Assembly (NCBI GenBank): GCA_049999725.1
Contig: JBNGIS010020508.1
Coordinates: forward strand, 1 to 39,260
Direction of reading: 5' to 3'
Length of the DNA stretch: 39,260 nucleotides
Source: Haplomitrium mnioides
Lineage: Eukaryota; Marchantiophyta; Haplomitriopsida; Calobryales
Shown here: positions 30,415 through 39,260 of the stretch, one piece after another
Position numbering within the stretch: position 1 is the first letter of the stretch
Layout: every line of letters starts with the position of its first letter
Made by a program: the position numbers and the translations under genes
The notes under the pieces: generated by a model
What the model was told of the DNA's origin: nothing
Seen by the model: only the letters and a program-made list of their open reading frames with translations
Databases searched by the model: none

Positions 30415-31962
30415 ATGAGCCATAGCCGTGTGCAAAGGAAAAAACAGGCTAAGTATGTGGCGGAATACTTTTTTGATAGTTCGAGCAACAGTGAGGAAAC
30501 AGAGGAGAGCTCTGCATCTACCTTGGAAAATGATAGTGACTCCAATAGCAGCAGCTCTGATGATCAGGGATCTTCGAGAAGGAAGAAGCAGAGAAACGAA
30601 CAAAGGATTAGAAAGGCTACTAAGGGAAGGGGAGCTCGTCTAGCAGAATCGAGTTCAAAGATAGAGGTAATGCAGGCTCTCCTTGCAAGCATCAAGCCAA
30701 ACATAGAGAAGGGGGCATGTACCTCCCAAGTTGAACAACCAGATGGGTGGGTCACAACCGGACCTACGAAAATGATAGTTTTGGTGTGCTAGAATTGTGG
30801 TCAGCCTGGGCATGTTTCCCCCAACTGCTCAAAACCATGGGGGCAAAAGTATGAGTATCCAATCGCCATACATGCCCAGTATGGAGAGGAGGAAGCAGTC
30901 TGGATAAAGGAGGAAACCTCTGCCTCAAAGGATTGTTATCAAGTAAGGGCCAAAGCAAAATCCAAGCCTCACTAGAAGAGCAAGAGCAAGAAGCAACAAA
31001 AGGCTAAGAAGGGTACGAATCATGTGTGGTCACCCATGAGCGATTATGAATACAAGATGGAAGACCCCACCTGGTTCCACCTGACACAACCATGAGAGAA
31101 GAGAGAATTGGTTGGTGCCTGGGAGGCAACTCACAAGGAGGAGACAAACAAGGAAAACTTGAAACATGGCCCGGAAGTGCAATTGATAGGCGATCCAAAT
31201 GAGCTCAGGGAGACGGGAGCATCTCTGGTCGCGGTGCGGAATCTTCCCCCTTGCCTCGTTTGGGTTGAGGCGGAAGAACCAAAACCAGAAGAAAATGAAT
31301 TCGCGCCCATGTTAAGGGACCGAGGAAGGACCCCACTAGAGAAAGGAAGGGAGGGCGCAACTAAGCCTCAACCCCCGCAAGAGGAGAAGCTCTCGGAGGA
31401 CCAATCTCGGTTGAGCCCCGAACCCGAGCTGAGAGGGGAAGTGACATCGGTGAATCCGGTTGGGGGAAGTCATGACAAGCAGCTGCCAAGTGTCGTCGAG
31501 TTAGGGCCCCCTCAAGTGGAGGAATGCATGATAATCGAAATAAGTAGTTGCAGCCCGGAGGACCCAAAATTATCGAAAGATGAGCCCCATCTCAATCAAG
31601 AGAAGAAGCTCGCCTTAATCCAGCCCAAGGATCTTGATGACAAGGAAGGAATTGTTACAAGCAACCCCGCCACCCCTAAAGTTGTACATAATTTTATTTT
31701 TACAGGACCTATGTACCATATGTACGTTTATGCTTGTGTTGTCACATGTTCCCTGTGGGTGTGGGTTGTGAGTACCTCGAGGCTAGAGGAGGAGGGCCAG
31801 CAAAGTGATCCCAGAACTGATGGTGGTTTCATGGACTAGAAACGAATGCCGTAGAGGATGATGCTACATAGATCCCATATCCACCTCAAACCAAAAATGG
31901 GAGACACGAATTTTTTATGGGATCCAGGGAAGAGGTTGAGGAAGGTGAATGTGTGGAGGTAG
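30415..31962 (+). pseudogene. Element E single ORF, with in-frame stops
   Basis: A single frame of about 515 codons from the ATG at 30415 (MSHSRVQRKKQAKYV). It is colinear with the element D frame: serine/acidic tract, KIEVMQALLASIKPN, a zinc knuckle whose first position is a stop (TAG for TGG: VC*NCGQPGHVSPNC near 30786), the linker with DPTWFHLTQP, then the unrecognised part with VGGSHDKQLPSVVELGPPQV, a hydrophobic stretch near 31695-31775, and the end GKRLRKVNVWR. Stops at about 30790, 30973, 31093, 31837 and 31852; no frameshift is needed. Pol is absent. Function beyond a gag tail is unknown. Confidence 0.82.
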
Positions 31963-32146
31963 AAGAATTTTATAAATACAACTATGTGGTGTGAGTGCTA
32001 TGTGTGTGAGTTGTGGGGGGGCGTTTTGTGGGGTTGTATTGCAAGAGTTGCGGAGTTCAGCCAACGATCACTCAGAAGAGGCACCCAGCACTGTGAGAGA
32101 GAAAAAAAGTGTTTGTGGGGGCGCTTCACACTGGAAGGGGGAGTTA
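31963..32146 (+). other. Element E 3' untranslated region and polypurine tract
   Basis: Colinear with 19395-19613 of D; ends with GGAAGGGGGAGTTA (32133-32146) before the LTR. The GT tract of D is short here. Confidence 0.8.
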
Positions 32147-35100
32147 TGTTAGCCAACGAATTGGGATGCTAACACAAAATTCTTCCTAACAGAAGCAACA
32201 TTGACACAATTCCTCTTTGGTAAGGACAAAGGCACCTCAGGAGCACTAGGAATCCTTCAATGTGTAAGTACAAACAGAGCGCATGGATCCGTTGAGGAGA
32301 ACGGGATCATTGCAGAAGGGGGGAAAGACAACAGTGGTCGCCAGCCAAAGGAGGGGCACCACTAAAAATCAAATTGAGCAAACGAGAGCCCATAGGTCTC
32401 ATGGGGATGCGAGAATCGAAGCCCAACAGGGAGGAAGGAGCGCCCACCAAGGTGAAGTACTTGAAGGAGGAGAGCAGAGCTACAAGATAGAAATTCGAAG
32501 GCACTCAAGGAAGAGGGAGACCACAGAGAATGCCTGTAGATGCCACACATCAAAAGCAAGGATCGGAGACAGGAAGGAGGAGTCGAGATCTTCATAAGAG
32601 CGATCTAGGTCAGGGAGCAGAGGACGCCTCGATCCTGCAAGCGAGAGATGAGCTCTACAAGGGTCGGACCCCTTCCTTTGAATCCGCGGGTCTTAGCAGA
32701 AACGTGGAGTCTTATGAGGGCTCCGAAAGATTCCATGGAAATGTGGCGTCTCCAGAGTGTTTTAGGGGATTCTACAGATGATGTGGCGGCTCCAAGGAGT
32801 CCATGAATCTTCACGGGAAGGTGGTAGGCCCCGCAGAACTTAACAAGACTCAGCCTCCCTAAGTGGAGAGCCCAGTTATGTTGGTTTCGAGTGATCTTCC
32901 GACATAGAGAGCCCACTTAACAGGGATCCGTTGGGAGGTCCAACCGAAAGAGCAAAGAGGGATTAATTGAAAGGGTGATCTATCGACGGTCCAACCGGAA
33001 GAGAAAGAAGTGCCAAAAGGATGATTTGTCGCAAGTCCGTCTAGAGGAAGAACAAAGGATGCCAAATGGGTGATCTATCGACGATCCGACCGAAAGAACA
33101 AGGGATGCCAAAGGGGTGATCTATTGACAATCCAATCGGAAGAGCAAGGAGTGCCGAAGGGGTGATCTATCGATGGTTCGAGCGAAAGAACAAGGAATGC
33201 TGAAGGGGTGATCTATCGACGATCCGACCGGAAGAGCAAAGAGTGCCGAAAGACCAGCTGAAAGGATGATTTATCAAAGATCTGGAAAGGACAAGGTGGA
33301 AAGTTTGAGGAGTACATCTGCGATGGTTGAAAGTTTGACGAAGGCGTACGAGGGGTTGGTTCAAACAGAACTCTTTATAGTTCTTATCACGAAGTGAGCC
33401 TCAAACACATATTGTTCTTATCGCAAGATGGCTTTGAAATGGCAACGAAGGCACTATTCTTACTCAGCAAGGGAAGGGCTCTTCGGATGACATGGCATCC
33501 ATGGAAGACTCGAGGGAAGTCAACGGATCAACTTCGGAAGGAAGTCAAAGCGACGGTTAGAGTACCCCTTTGTGGGGTGGCATCGGACGGCACGGCAGCG
33601 GATGATGTAGCAAGCCTAGGGAGTCCAAAGGTTTATATCGGAAACGTGGCAAGCGTAGAGAGCCGGTAGAATTTAGCGGAAACGTGGACGAATGGGAAGG
33701 TCCGCATGTCAACTTCGGAAAGAAGTCAAGGCGACAGTCAGACTACCCCTTTGCGGGGCGGCGTTAGATGGTGGGGCTTCGGATGACGTGTCGCTCAGGG
33801 ATGGTCCGAGGGATCGTCCGGGTCAGAGCTAAGTCAACTACGGAACCAAGTCAGCGCGACGGTTAGACTACCCCTTTGTGGGGCGGCGTTGGATGGCGTG
33901 GCTCGGAAAGAAGTCAACCTTGACACGTGGCGCTCATTAGGGATCCGTGGGAATCTTCAGATGCAAATCTGCCAAGATACCTTTAGACTCAGGTTCCGCG
34001 GGATGCTTTGGAACTTTGTTTTGTGAAGTTCTTCAGATTTGATTCCGCAAGAATCTACGAAATCTCAACGCGTGAGATTCCTCGGACTCCCCCCGTGTTA
34101 CCGTTGTACTTGGCACCTTTCAACGGGACACACGTCGCAACGTCTGATTCCAAGCCAACGGGATTAACGACCAGTGAGGACACGCGTCGCAACCTCCTAT
34201 TCCGAGCCCAACGGGATTAACAAACTTCCAACGGGAAGGGCTCGGGGGATCAGTGGATGCTCGGGGGTATACATTGAGGGGCTCTGAATTTGATCAGGTT
34301 GATGTGCAAGAAAATTAGATAATGCGACAACGATCTTGAGATGAGGAAATCACAACGAGGTAAGGCAAGAGTGGGAGTCAAGTGAGAAGCTACGTGAAGC
34401 GAGTGAACTCACGCTGGGGGCAAGCGGGAGTGGAGGTGGATTGGAGGGGCACCGAGAATCACTAGGCGGGGAGCTCTAGAGGCTCGGGCGATCCACGTGA
34501 ACTCATCCCCGTAAGTGGACCAAGAGCGGAGGTGGATCAATACAGGAGTCTAGAAGGGATTCTGGCTTGCTAAAAATTTGGGAGAGGCTGCCAAGTGAGG
34601 AGCTTGGAGTCGTCTCTGCATTCTTTATGCGAGAGCATCAACCCAAAGTGCTCGGAGTGCGCTCTAGTGTAATTCTTCAAGTGGAGTTGAGAGGGGGTCG
34701 CTACGTTAGTGCTTGCGCACTACGGAGAAGACTTGTTGAGGCTCGGGGGTGGAGTGAGCTACCTGTAGTCGAGAAGACTGTTTTCCAGTGATGGAAGTTA
34801 AAGAAATCCTCTTCCTAGCTTGAGGAAGTAAAAGCAGGGCTTCTCGCAGGGGAAGTTGAAAAACTATCTAGAGAGGGGTGTGTGGGTGTGGATGTTGGTG
34901 TGAAGGTGGACAAGTTCCAAGTGATTCAGAAGGGAGAGATCTGTTGGTGAGATTAGTCCAGAGGGCCTTCAAGGACTCTGTTTCTATTGCAATACATTGT
35001 GTGAAGGGGTTGTGCATATGTTTATAGTTAGATTTGCATTCTGCATTTGTATTCAAAGGACATTCTAGACTAGGATATATCAGGACCAGTTGAGCAAACC

Positions 35101-35621
35101 TTGGGGCAACTTTGGAGGGGGAGTCAAGTCTCTTGACACAGTCTTGTGACCCTAAGGGCTAATGCTCTCTGTTTCTGAACCTGTTTTTATAGTTAGGAAC
35201 TTGTTCATATTAGGATAGTTAGGAATCATACTTGTATCAGTGGCTATGACAACCATGGGAGGGGGAGTCCAGTCCTCTATCCTTGTTCATTGGTGCAGAT
35301 CACAGCACCTTTCTGCCTCCAAAGCATACACAAGGTGGCAGGGTCTCAGATTTGGACCCTTGGAATATATTGAAGGAATTACACAAGAATGTTGGGTATG
35401 GTAAATGTGGACTTGGGATTCATTCATAAATGACCAGAGTGTAATCTGAAGAGAGTGAGTGGTGAACAACAGGCTTGTAAGGAAGGAGAGGATCCTTTAG
35501 GCCTCAAAGTGATAACTGACAAGGGGCCATCTTAGAAAAGAACCTAAAAGACCTGAACCTATCCTCCCTTGCCTTCAAAGTGGCACTTGAAAAGGTTAAG
35601 GCCTGAAACAGGGGAGTGACA
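32147..35621 (+). repeat. Element E 3' LTR
   Basis: 3,475 bases, TGTTAGCCAACG...GGGGAGTGACA. Uninterrupted version of the 5' LTR, with the 46-bp array at 32935-33265. Confidence 0.93.
32935..33265 (+). repeat. 46-bp tandem array in element E 3' LTR
   Basis: Partner of 23935-24270; imperfect GATCTATCGACGATCC, ACCGGAAGAGCAA units. Confidence 0.85.
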
Positions 35622-35626
35622 CCAAT
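35622..35626. repeat. Target site duplication of element E, right copy
   Basis: CCAAT, identical to 23146-23150. Confidence 0.93.
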
Positions 35627-36775
35627 GAACAATAACAAGAGACTGGACTCCCCCTCTCAGAGTGGTCCCAAGGTCTTGTACAAATATAATTCCTATCTAC
35701 TCTATTCTGAATTGTTTCCTACACAATAAAACAGAGTGAGGAGCAGCATGCAGTGACCCTAAGGTCACATGACTATGTCAAGGGACTTGACTCCCCTTCA
35801 AAGGATGTCCTAGGGTCTGAACAATTGGTACTTGATTAAGCCTAGTCTACTTGTCTCCTATACAAAATATAATAAGAATGCAAATCTAACGAAGATAAAT
35901 ACACACAAATACAAAACACACCCAAGCTTTGCACTACACCAAAACAGAGGCCTTAAAGGACCATTGGAACTGATCTCCAGCAGACTCCTCCCTTCTAGAG
36001 CAACTTACCTCATCAATCCTTCACATCAGTTCCCACACACACACCTTTCTTCCAGATAATTTTCAACTTCCATCGCTAGAAGCCCTGGATTTACTTCCTT
36101 AGGCTCCAAAGAGGACTTCTTTCACTTCCACCTCTGGAAGACAGTCCTCTCGACTGCTGGTAGCTCACTCCACCTCTGAGCCTTAAACATATCTTCTCTT
36201 CAGTGTGCGGGCACTCACGCAACCACCCTCTTTTTAGCTCCAATTGAAAGATAACACCAGAGCGCACTCCAAACACTCTGGGTTGATGCTCCCGCACAAA
36301 GAATGCAGAGACAACCCTAAGATCCCACTTGGCAATCTCTCTCAAATTCTCAACAGAACGAATCCCCTTCAAATTCCTCGCATCGATCCACCTCCGCTCC
36401 TAGTCCACCCATAGGGAAGAGTCTTCATGGATCGCCCGAGCCTCTAGAGCTCCCCACTCAGCGATTCTCGGCACCCCTCCAGTCCACCTCTACCCATGCT
36501 AGCCTCTAGCGCGAGTACACTTGTGCACGTGATTTCTCACTGGAACCCCACTTCTGCCTTACCTCGTTGCGTTTCCCTTGTCTCGAGATTGCTGGCACGT
36601 CTCTAGCTTGCTTGCACATCAACCCGATCAAATTTGAAGCCTATCGATGTATACTCCCCAAGCTTCCGTTGCTCCGAATCCTTCCCGTTTGAAATGTCAT
36701 TATTTCCATTAGAAAGAGGTCGTTATTCTCGTTAGAGCAGCCGCTACTAAGTTCATGTTTCACTTGGCAGTCGAA
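35627..36775 (-). repeat. Element A 5' LTR, outer piece, truncated
   Basis: Continues the A LTR beyond element E. The reverse complement aligns with the E LTR in order: GGAGTCCAGTC near 35645, GAGCGCACTC near 36263, GCTCTAGAGGCTCGGGCGAT near 36440, and TTGATGTGCAAGCAA near 36615. Similarity fades at about 36775, so roughly the first half of this LTR (compared with E) is missing. The open frame at 36372-36091 is LTR sequence, not a gene. Confidence 0.82.
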
Positions 36776-37094
36776 ATTTTTTTTTCAAAGATTTGTCATT
36801 CAAAAACATTAAATTTAAGACTAAAATCTTCTTTTCGAAAAAAAATTTGTTTTTTATGAACAAAAAATGCATATTTTCCATTTAGATTATATTTCAAATA
36901 TTATTTTTAGAAAGAAGACTTAAAAAACAAACATTTTGGTTATTCAAATATTTTGAAAAAACTTGACACTATTGTCAATAAATTAAATTCATCAAAAAAG
37001 AAATAAAATATATATCTTTCGGTAGAAAAAAACTACAGGAAAATGTAAATGTCCATTCGGGTAAGGACTTTAAACCTGACTTTGAGTATCGTAG
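36776..37094. other. AT-rich spacer, nothing recognised
   Basis: A sharp switch to AT-rich sequence with A and T runs. No open frame, repeat family or motif that I can support. It marks the end of the retrotransposon stack. Confidence 0.6.
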
Positions 37095-37425
37095 CCAACA
37101 AAGTCTATGCAAGCATAGACTCTAAACCAGAACCGTAAAGTCTATGCACGCATAGACTCCGAACAAGATTCCTAAATCCTCTGCGTGCATAGATTGTGAA
37201 CAAGAACAACGAAGCCATGCACGCATGGACTTTCAACTAGAATCCTAGAGCCAAAACATGCCAAGGTTCTGAATAAGAACCCTGCAGCCTATGCAAACAC
37301 AGACATTGAACAAGAACCCTTTGACCAACGGGTGCAGGGACTCTGAACAACAACCTTACAACTTAAGCGTGTAGGGAAACCGAACAAGAACTACAAAGCT
37401 TTAATGTGCAAGGACACTAAACAAT
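37095..37425. repeat. Palindromic tandem array, 36-37-bp period
   Basis: About nine units whose centres lie near 37111, 37148, 37185, 37221, 37258, 37294, 37331, 37367 and 37403. The best units are AGTCTATGCAAGCATAGACT (37102-37121) and AGTCTATGCACGCATAGACT (37139-37158); the fourth has CCATGCACGCATGG. Units are separated by a GAACAAGAAYC-type linker and decay to the right. Confidence 0.88.
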
Positions 37426-37704
37426 GTGCAAATACTCCAAATTATTCTAAGATTAGAAATTGAGTTCAAACCATTCTTGGACTATCAATTGGGTCAACTT
37501 ATTCTTAGGCACAATAAACAGAATCTTGATGAAAAGACTTGTAATAGATTGAAAGAGCAACAAGATGAAACTTTGGCAAAAAAGGATTTGGAAAAAATAA
37601 AATTTATTATTGATGCAAATTGTACAAAGACGTCCTCAGACTCTATCCTCTTTGGGAGGAACTGTCTCATCTTAATCTACAAGTTGAGCATCTGTAGTCG
37701 CTAG
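37426..37704 (+). CDS. Uncharacterised 92-codon open frame
   Basis: Open from MQILQIILRLEIEF to LSICSR. Lys/Glu-rich middle part (RLKEQQDETLAKKDLEKIKF) could form a helix. I do not recognise it. Its 3' end overlaps the last codons of the methyltransferase-like gene on the other strand. It may be a chance frame in A-rich sequence or a fragment of another gene. Confidence 0.2.
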   Translation: MQILQIILRLEIEFKPFLDYQLGQLILRHNKQNLDEKTCNRLKEQQDETLAKKDLEKIKFIIDANCTKTSSDSILFGRNCLILIYKLSICSR

Positions 37705-38835
37705 AGAATCCTGTCGAGACTTTCCAGTCCCCGATATTACAACAGAGTCACCAGAAGCACCTGTAGTACCAAGAGGAACAGGTTCTTTGTAGTACGCAAA
37801 AACTATCTGTGACTCAGTCACATCGGATGGCAAGGAAGCCATCTCCAAAACCCTTTGAGGAATATAAATAGACTGACATCTATCATATTCCACGGCGATG
37901 CAATTTCACATCAGCTTAAGAGCATAGACAAGGCTTGTGCCAGACCCAGAGCAGAGATCAAGGATCCAATCTTGCTCTGTTGATCAATGGTTGATAAAAA
38001 ATCGTACACAGCCTGTGGTTTATGATAAACATTCACAAGAGCATCATCTCTTGGATGTTTAAGCTTTGCACAAACTATAGGGTAGCTAAAAACACTCTGC
38101 ATAGGTTGCCGAGGAAGTCCAGTTGCAGAAGAAGCTTGCAAGTTGAAATGGCGCATGCTCCTCTTTCCTTCCTTTGTCCAGTAGCCCACCGTCCAATACT
38201 CATGGGCATGTGCGATTCTAGGACCACCAGAATGATAAAAACAAAGAAATCAAAAAAATAAAATGAAAGAACAACTCACTAGATACCGTGATCAATTGCA
38301 CAGCAGACTTCAGAAAGGATATCCTCGACGATGCCAAACTGTTGCGAAGAATGCATGATTGCAAACGACCAAAACTCCGAACTAGTTATTGCCACAAAAG
38401 ATGATACCATGTCGAAAATGTCATCTTTTGAAAACGGTTCCGAGTCATCATGCTTACATTCCTTTAGGTTATACCCGTAAGAAATATCAGCAATAGCCAA
38501 TGTGAAACACCTAGGTTACACAACGCCCTTCAATTGTCAGGCATTGGCCTGCCCGTGGACTTGATAAAACGCCACGTTGAGACCGTCGACATAAGAAAAT
38601 AAATCTTCTTCCTCATCTCTCACAACTCCTTCTGTTGTGAGAGATGTAGCACCACTTTGCTGCCGTGCTTTCCACTCTCTGGCCTTCTGGCAGTGGAGAA
38701 GAAAAGTCGGAGGGTAAGAGACCAACGTACGAGGTTGGTCTTGTTCTTCGGGGGCTTCCTCGACCCCAAATTTCTTTCTTCCCTTCGCAGCTGCTATCAA
38801 TTTCTTTGCTAGCTGCCGCTTGAAAGTTTTGCCCC
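37672..38835 (-). pseudogene. N4/N6-type DNA methyltransferase-like pseudogene
   Basis: A decayed, probably spliced minus-strand gene. From 38835 down: a polypyrimidine tract plus CAG (38836-38838) that looks like a splice acceptor, then GGKTFKRQLAKKLIAAAKG and a charged region to about 38537; IADISYGYNLKECK (38467-38497), in the place of the ADPPYG motif IV; a short AT-rich gap like an intron (about 38215-38285); GYWTKEGKRSMRHFN; NVYHKPQAVYDFL; then in the next frame WILDLCSGSGTSLVYALKL (about 37920-37970), the AdoMet-binding motif I; and CIAVEYDRC. Motif IV before motif I, with KP upstream of FSGSGT, is the order of beta-class N4/N6 methyltransferases. DPPY is degenerate (DISY), and there is a frameshift before motif I and a TGA after it. 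The assignment is from motifs only. Confidence 0.55.
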
Positions 38836-38889
38836 CTGAAAAAAATAAAAACAAAAACATTAGAAAAAAAAAACATTGAAAGGTTAAAA

Positions 38890-39025
38890 CCATGTGCGCA
38901 TGGACTTCGATGTCCATGCACGCATTGATATCAAAGTTCTTGCGCGCGTGAACTTTGAAGTCCATGCGCGCCTGGACTTTGATGTCCATGCGCACATGGA
39001 CTTCAAAGTCCAATCGCGCATTGAC
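38890..39025. repeat. Palindromic tandem array, exact 24-bp period
   Basis: Six units with centres at 38896, 38920, 38944, 38968, 38992 and 39016. Each is an imperfect 18-base palindrome such as GTCCATGCGCACATGGAC joined by a 6-base TTYRAA-type linker. Because 24 is a multiple of three, the minus strand reads as repeats of MDFKVHAR-like octapeptides, open into the frame that continues to 38537. Confidence 0.9.
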
Positions 39026-39111
39026 CATAGGTTTCGAAAACAAAACATAAATTTATAAAATATTAAATGCAAAGACAAATGATAAATTAAAGATCCAAAG
39101 AAAGGAATTAC

Positions 39112-39243
39112 CGAAAGCTTCTCGAAACTTGAATAAAAAGAAGCCATCTTCGACTCTTCTGTATGAAGAGGGTACTCCTCTCTAGCCTCTTCCCAGGAAT
39201 TGCAAAAAACCTCCGAACAGAAACTCTTCACCATTACCGCCAA
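39112..39243 (-). pseudogene. Possible first exon of the methyltransferase-like gene
   Basis: Open from MAVMVKSFCSEVFCNSWEEA to FEKLS, followed by GTAATT, a possible splice donor at 39111-39110. The frame does not join in phase with the acceptor at 38836, so either the exon limits differ or the gene is damaged. The frame may begin beyond the window edge. Confidence 0.25.
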
Positions 39244-39260
39244 AACTTTGTGTCTCTCCG

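Larger units (their letters stand above)
23151..35621 (+). mobile_element. Element E: second non-autonomous A relative, with insert F
   Basis: 12,471 bases on the plus strand, inserted in the 5' LTR of A with a perfect TSD (CCAAT). Its LTRs start TGTTAGC and end GAGTGACA. Only 1,850 bases lie between the LTRs, with one broken ORF colinear with that of D and no pol domains. The 5' LTR is interrupted by insert F. About 9 differences in 115 aligned LTR bases (about 8%) suggest an age similar to D. The LTR is longer than that of D and diverged from it, so D and E are sister subfamilies and not copies of one another. Confidence 0.92.
1..36775 (-). mobile_element. Element A: host Ty3/gypsy retrotransposon, interrupted
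   Basis: This is the outermost and oldest element, read on the minus strand. Its own parts lie at 1-5290, 14160-14814, 22407-23150 and 35622-36775; the rest is elements B, D and E nested inside it. Reading leftward, the order is 5' LTR, primer-binding site, gag, protease, reverse transcriptase, RNase H, integrase, polypurine tract, 3' LTR, which is the Ty3/gypsy order. RNase H and integrase signatures resemble the non-chromoviral plant branch (Ogre/Tat/Athila-like), and no chromodomain is seen; that lineage is an inference. All coding domains carry stops or lost catalytic residues, so it is inactive. The 3' LTR runs off the window and the 5' LTR is truncated. Confidence 0.85.

Noticed and set aside
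1-39260. tRNA, rRNA or other structural RNA genes.
   Set aside because: No cloverleaf-like A/B box pairs or rRNA blocks seen by eye; the only tRNA-related sequence is the primer-binding site of B. A tRNA scan would be the proper check.

Overview
This window looks like repeat-filled nuclear DNA from a plant with a large genome. There is no operon structure and no intact host gene. Almost everything from base 1 to about 36,775 is a stack of Ty3/gypsy LTR retrotransposons inserted into one another. Plant origin is inferred from a chromovirus with the plant-type initiator-Met tRNA primer site, TGG/CGA-derived stop codons typical of methylated DNA, ABRE/G-box promoter motifs, and very long LTRs (2.8-3.5 kb). 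A gymnosperm or another large-genome vascular plant would fit, but the sequence alone does not settle the species.

Layout. Element A (minus strand, oldest) is the host: partial 3' LTR at 1-428, then integrase, RNase H, reverse transcriptase, protease and gag running leftward-coded up to 22,661, its primer-binding site at 22,792-22,808, and its 5' LTR in two pieces (22,817-23,150 and 35,627-36,775). Element B (minus strand, 5,291-14,159, TSD GAGGA) is a chromovirus with a chromodomain, inserted in the gag of A. Element C (7,165-9,862, TSD GGAAC) is a 2.7-kb TG...CA insertion that splits B between RNase H and integrase. Element D (plus strand, 14,815-22,406, TSD GTCAG/GTCAA) is inserted in the capsid region of A. 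Element E (plus strand, 23,151-35,621, TSD CCAAT) is inserted in the 5' LTR of A. Insert F (26,083-29,725) interrupts the 5' LTR of E. The reading frames of A join cleanly across B and D once the TSDs are counted, which confirms the nesting.

D and E are non-autonomous relatives of A. They share its primer-binding site, LTR ends, polypurine tract and 3' untranslated region. Each carries only one long, now broken, reading frame: a serine-rich gag tail, a zinc knuckle, a linker, then an unrecognised part with a hydrophobic segment. They lack the capsid core, protease, reverse transcriptase, RNase H and the catalytic core of integrase, so they would have needed enzymes supplied by an A-like partner.

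From 36,776 to the end the composition changes: an AT-rich stretch, a 36-37-bp palindromic tandem array, and a decayed, probably spliced, minus-strand gene with the motif order of an N4/N6-type DNA methyltransferase. A second palindromic array with an exact 24-bp period lies upstream of the conserved part of that gene. This right-hand end and the D/E family are the most unusual parts of the window.
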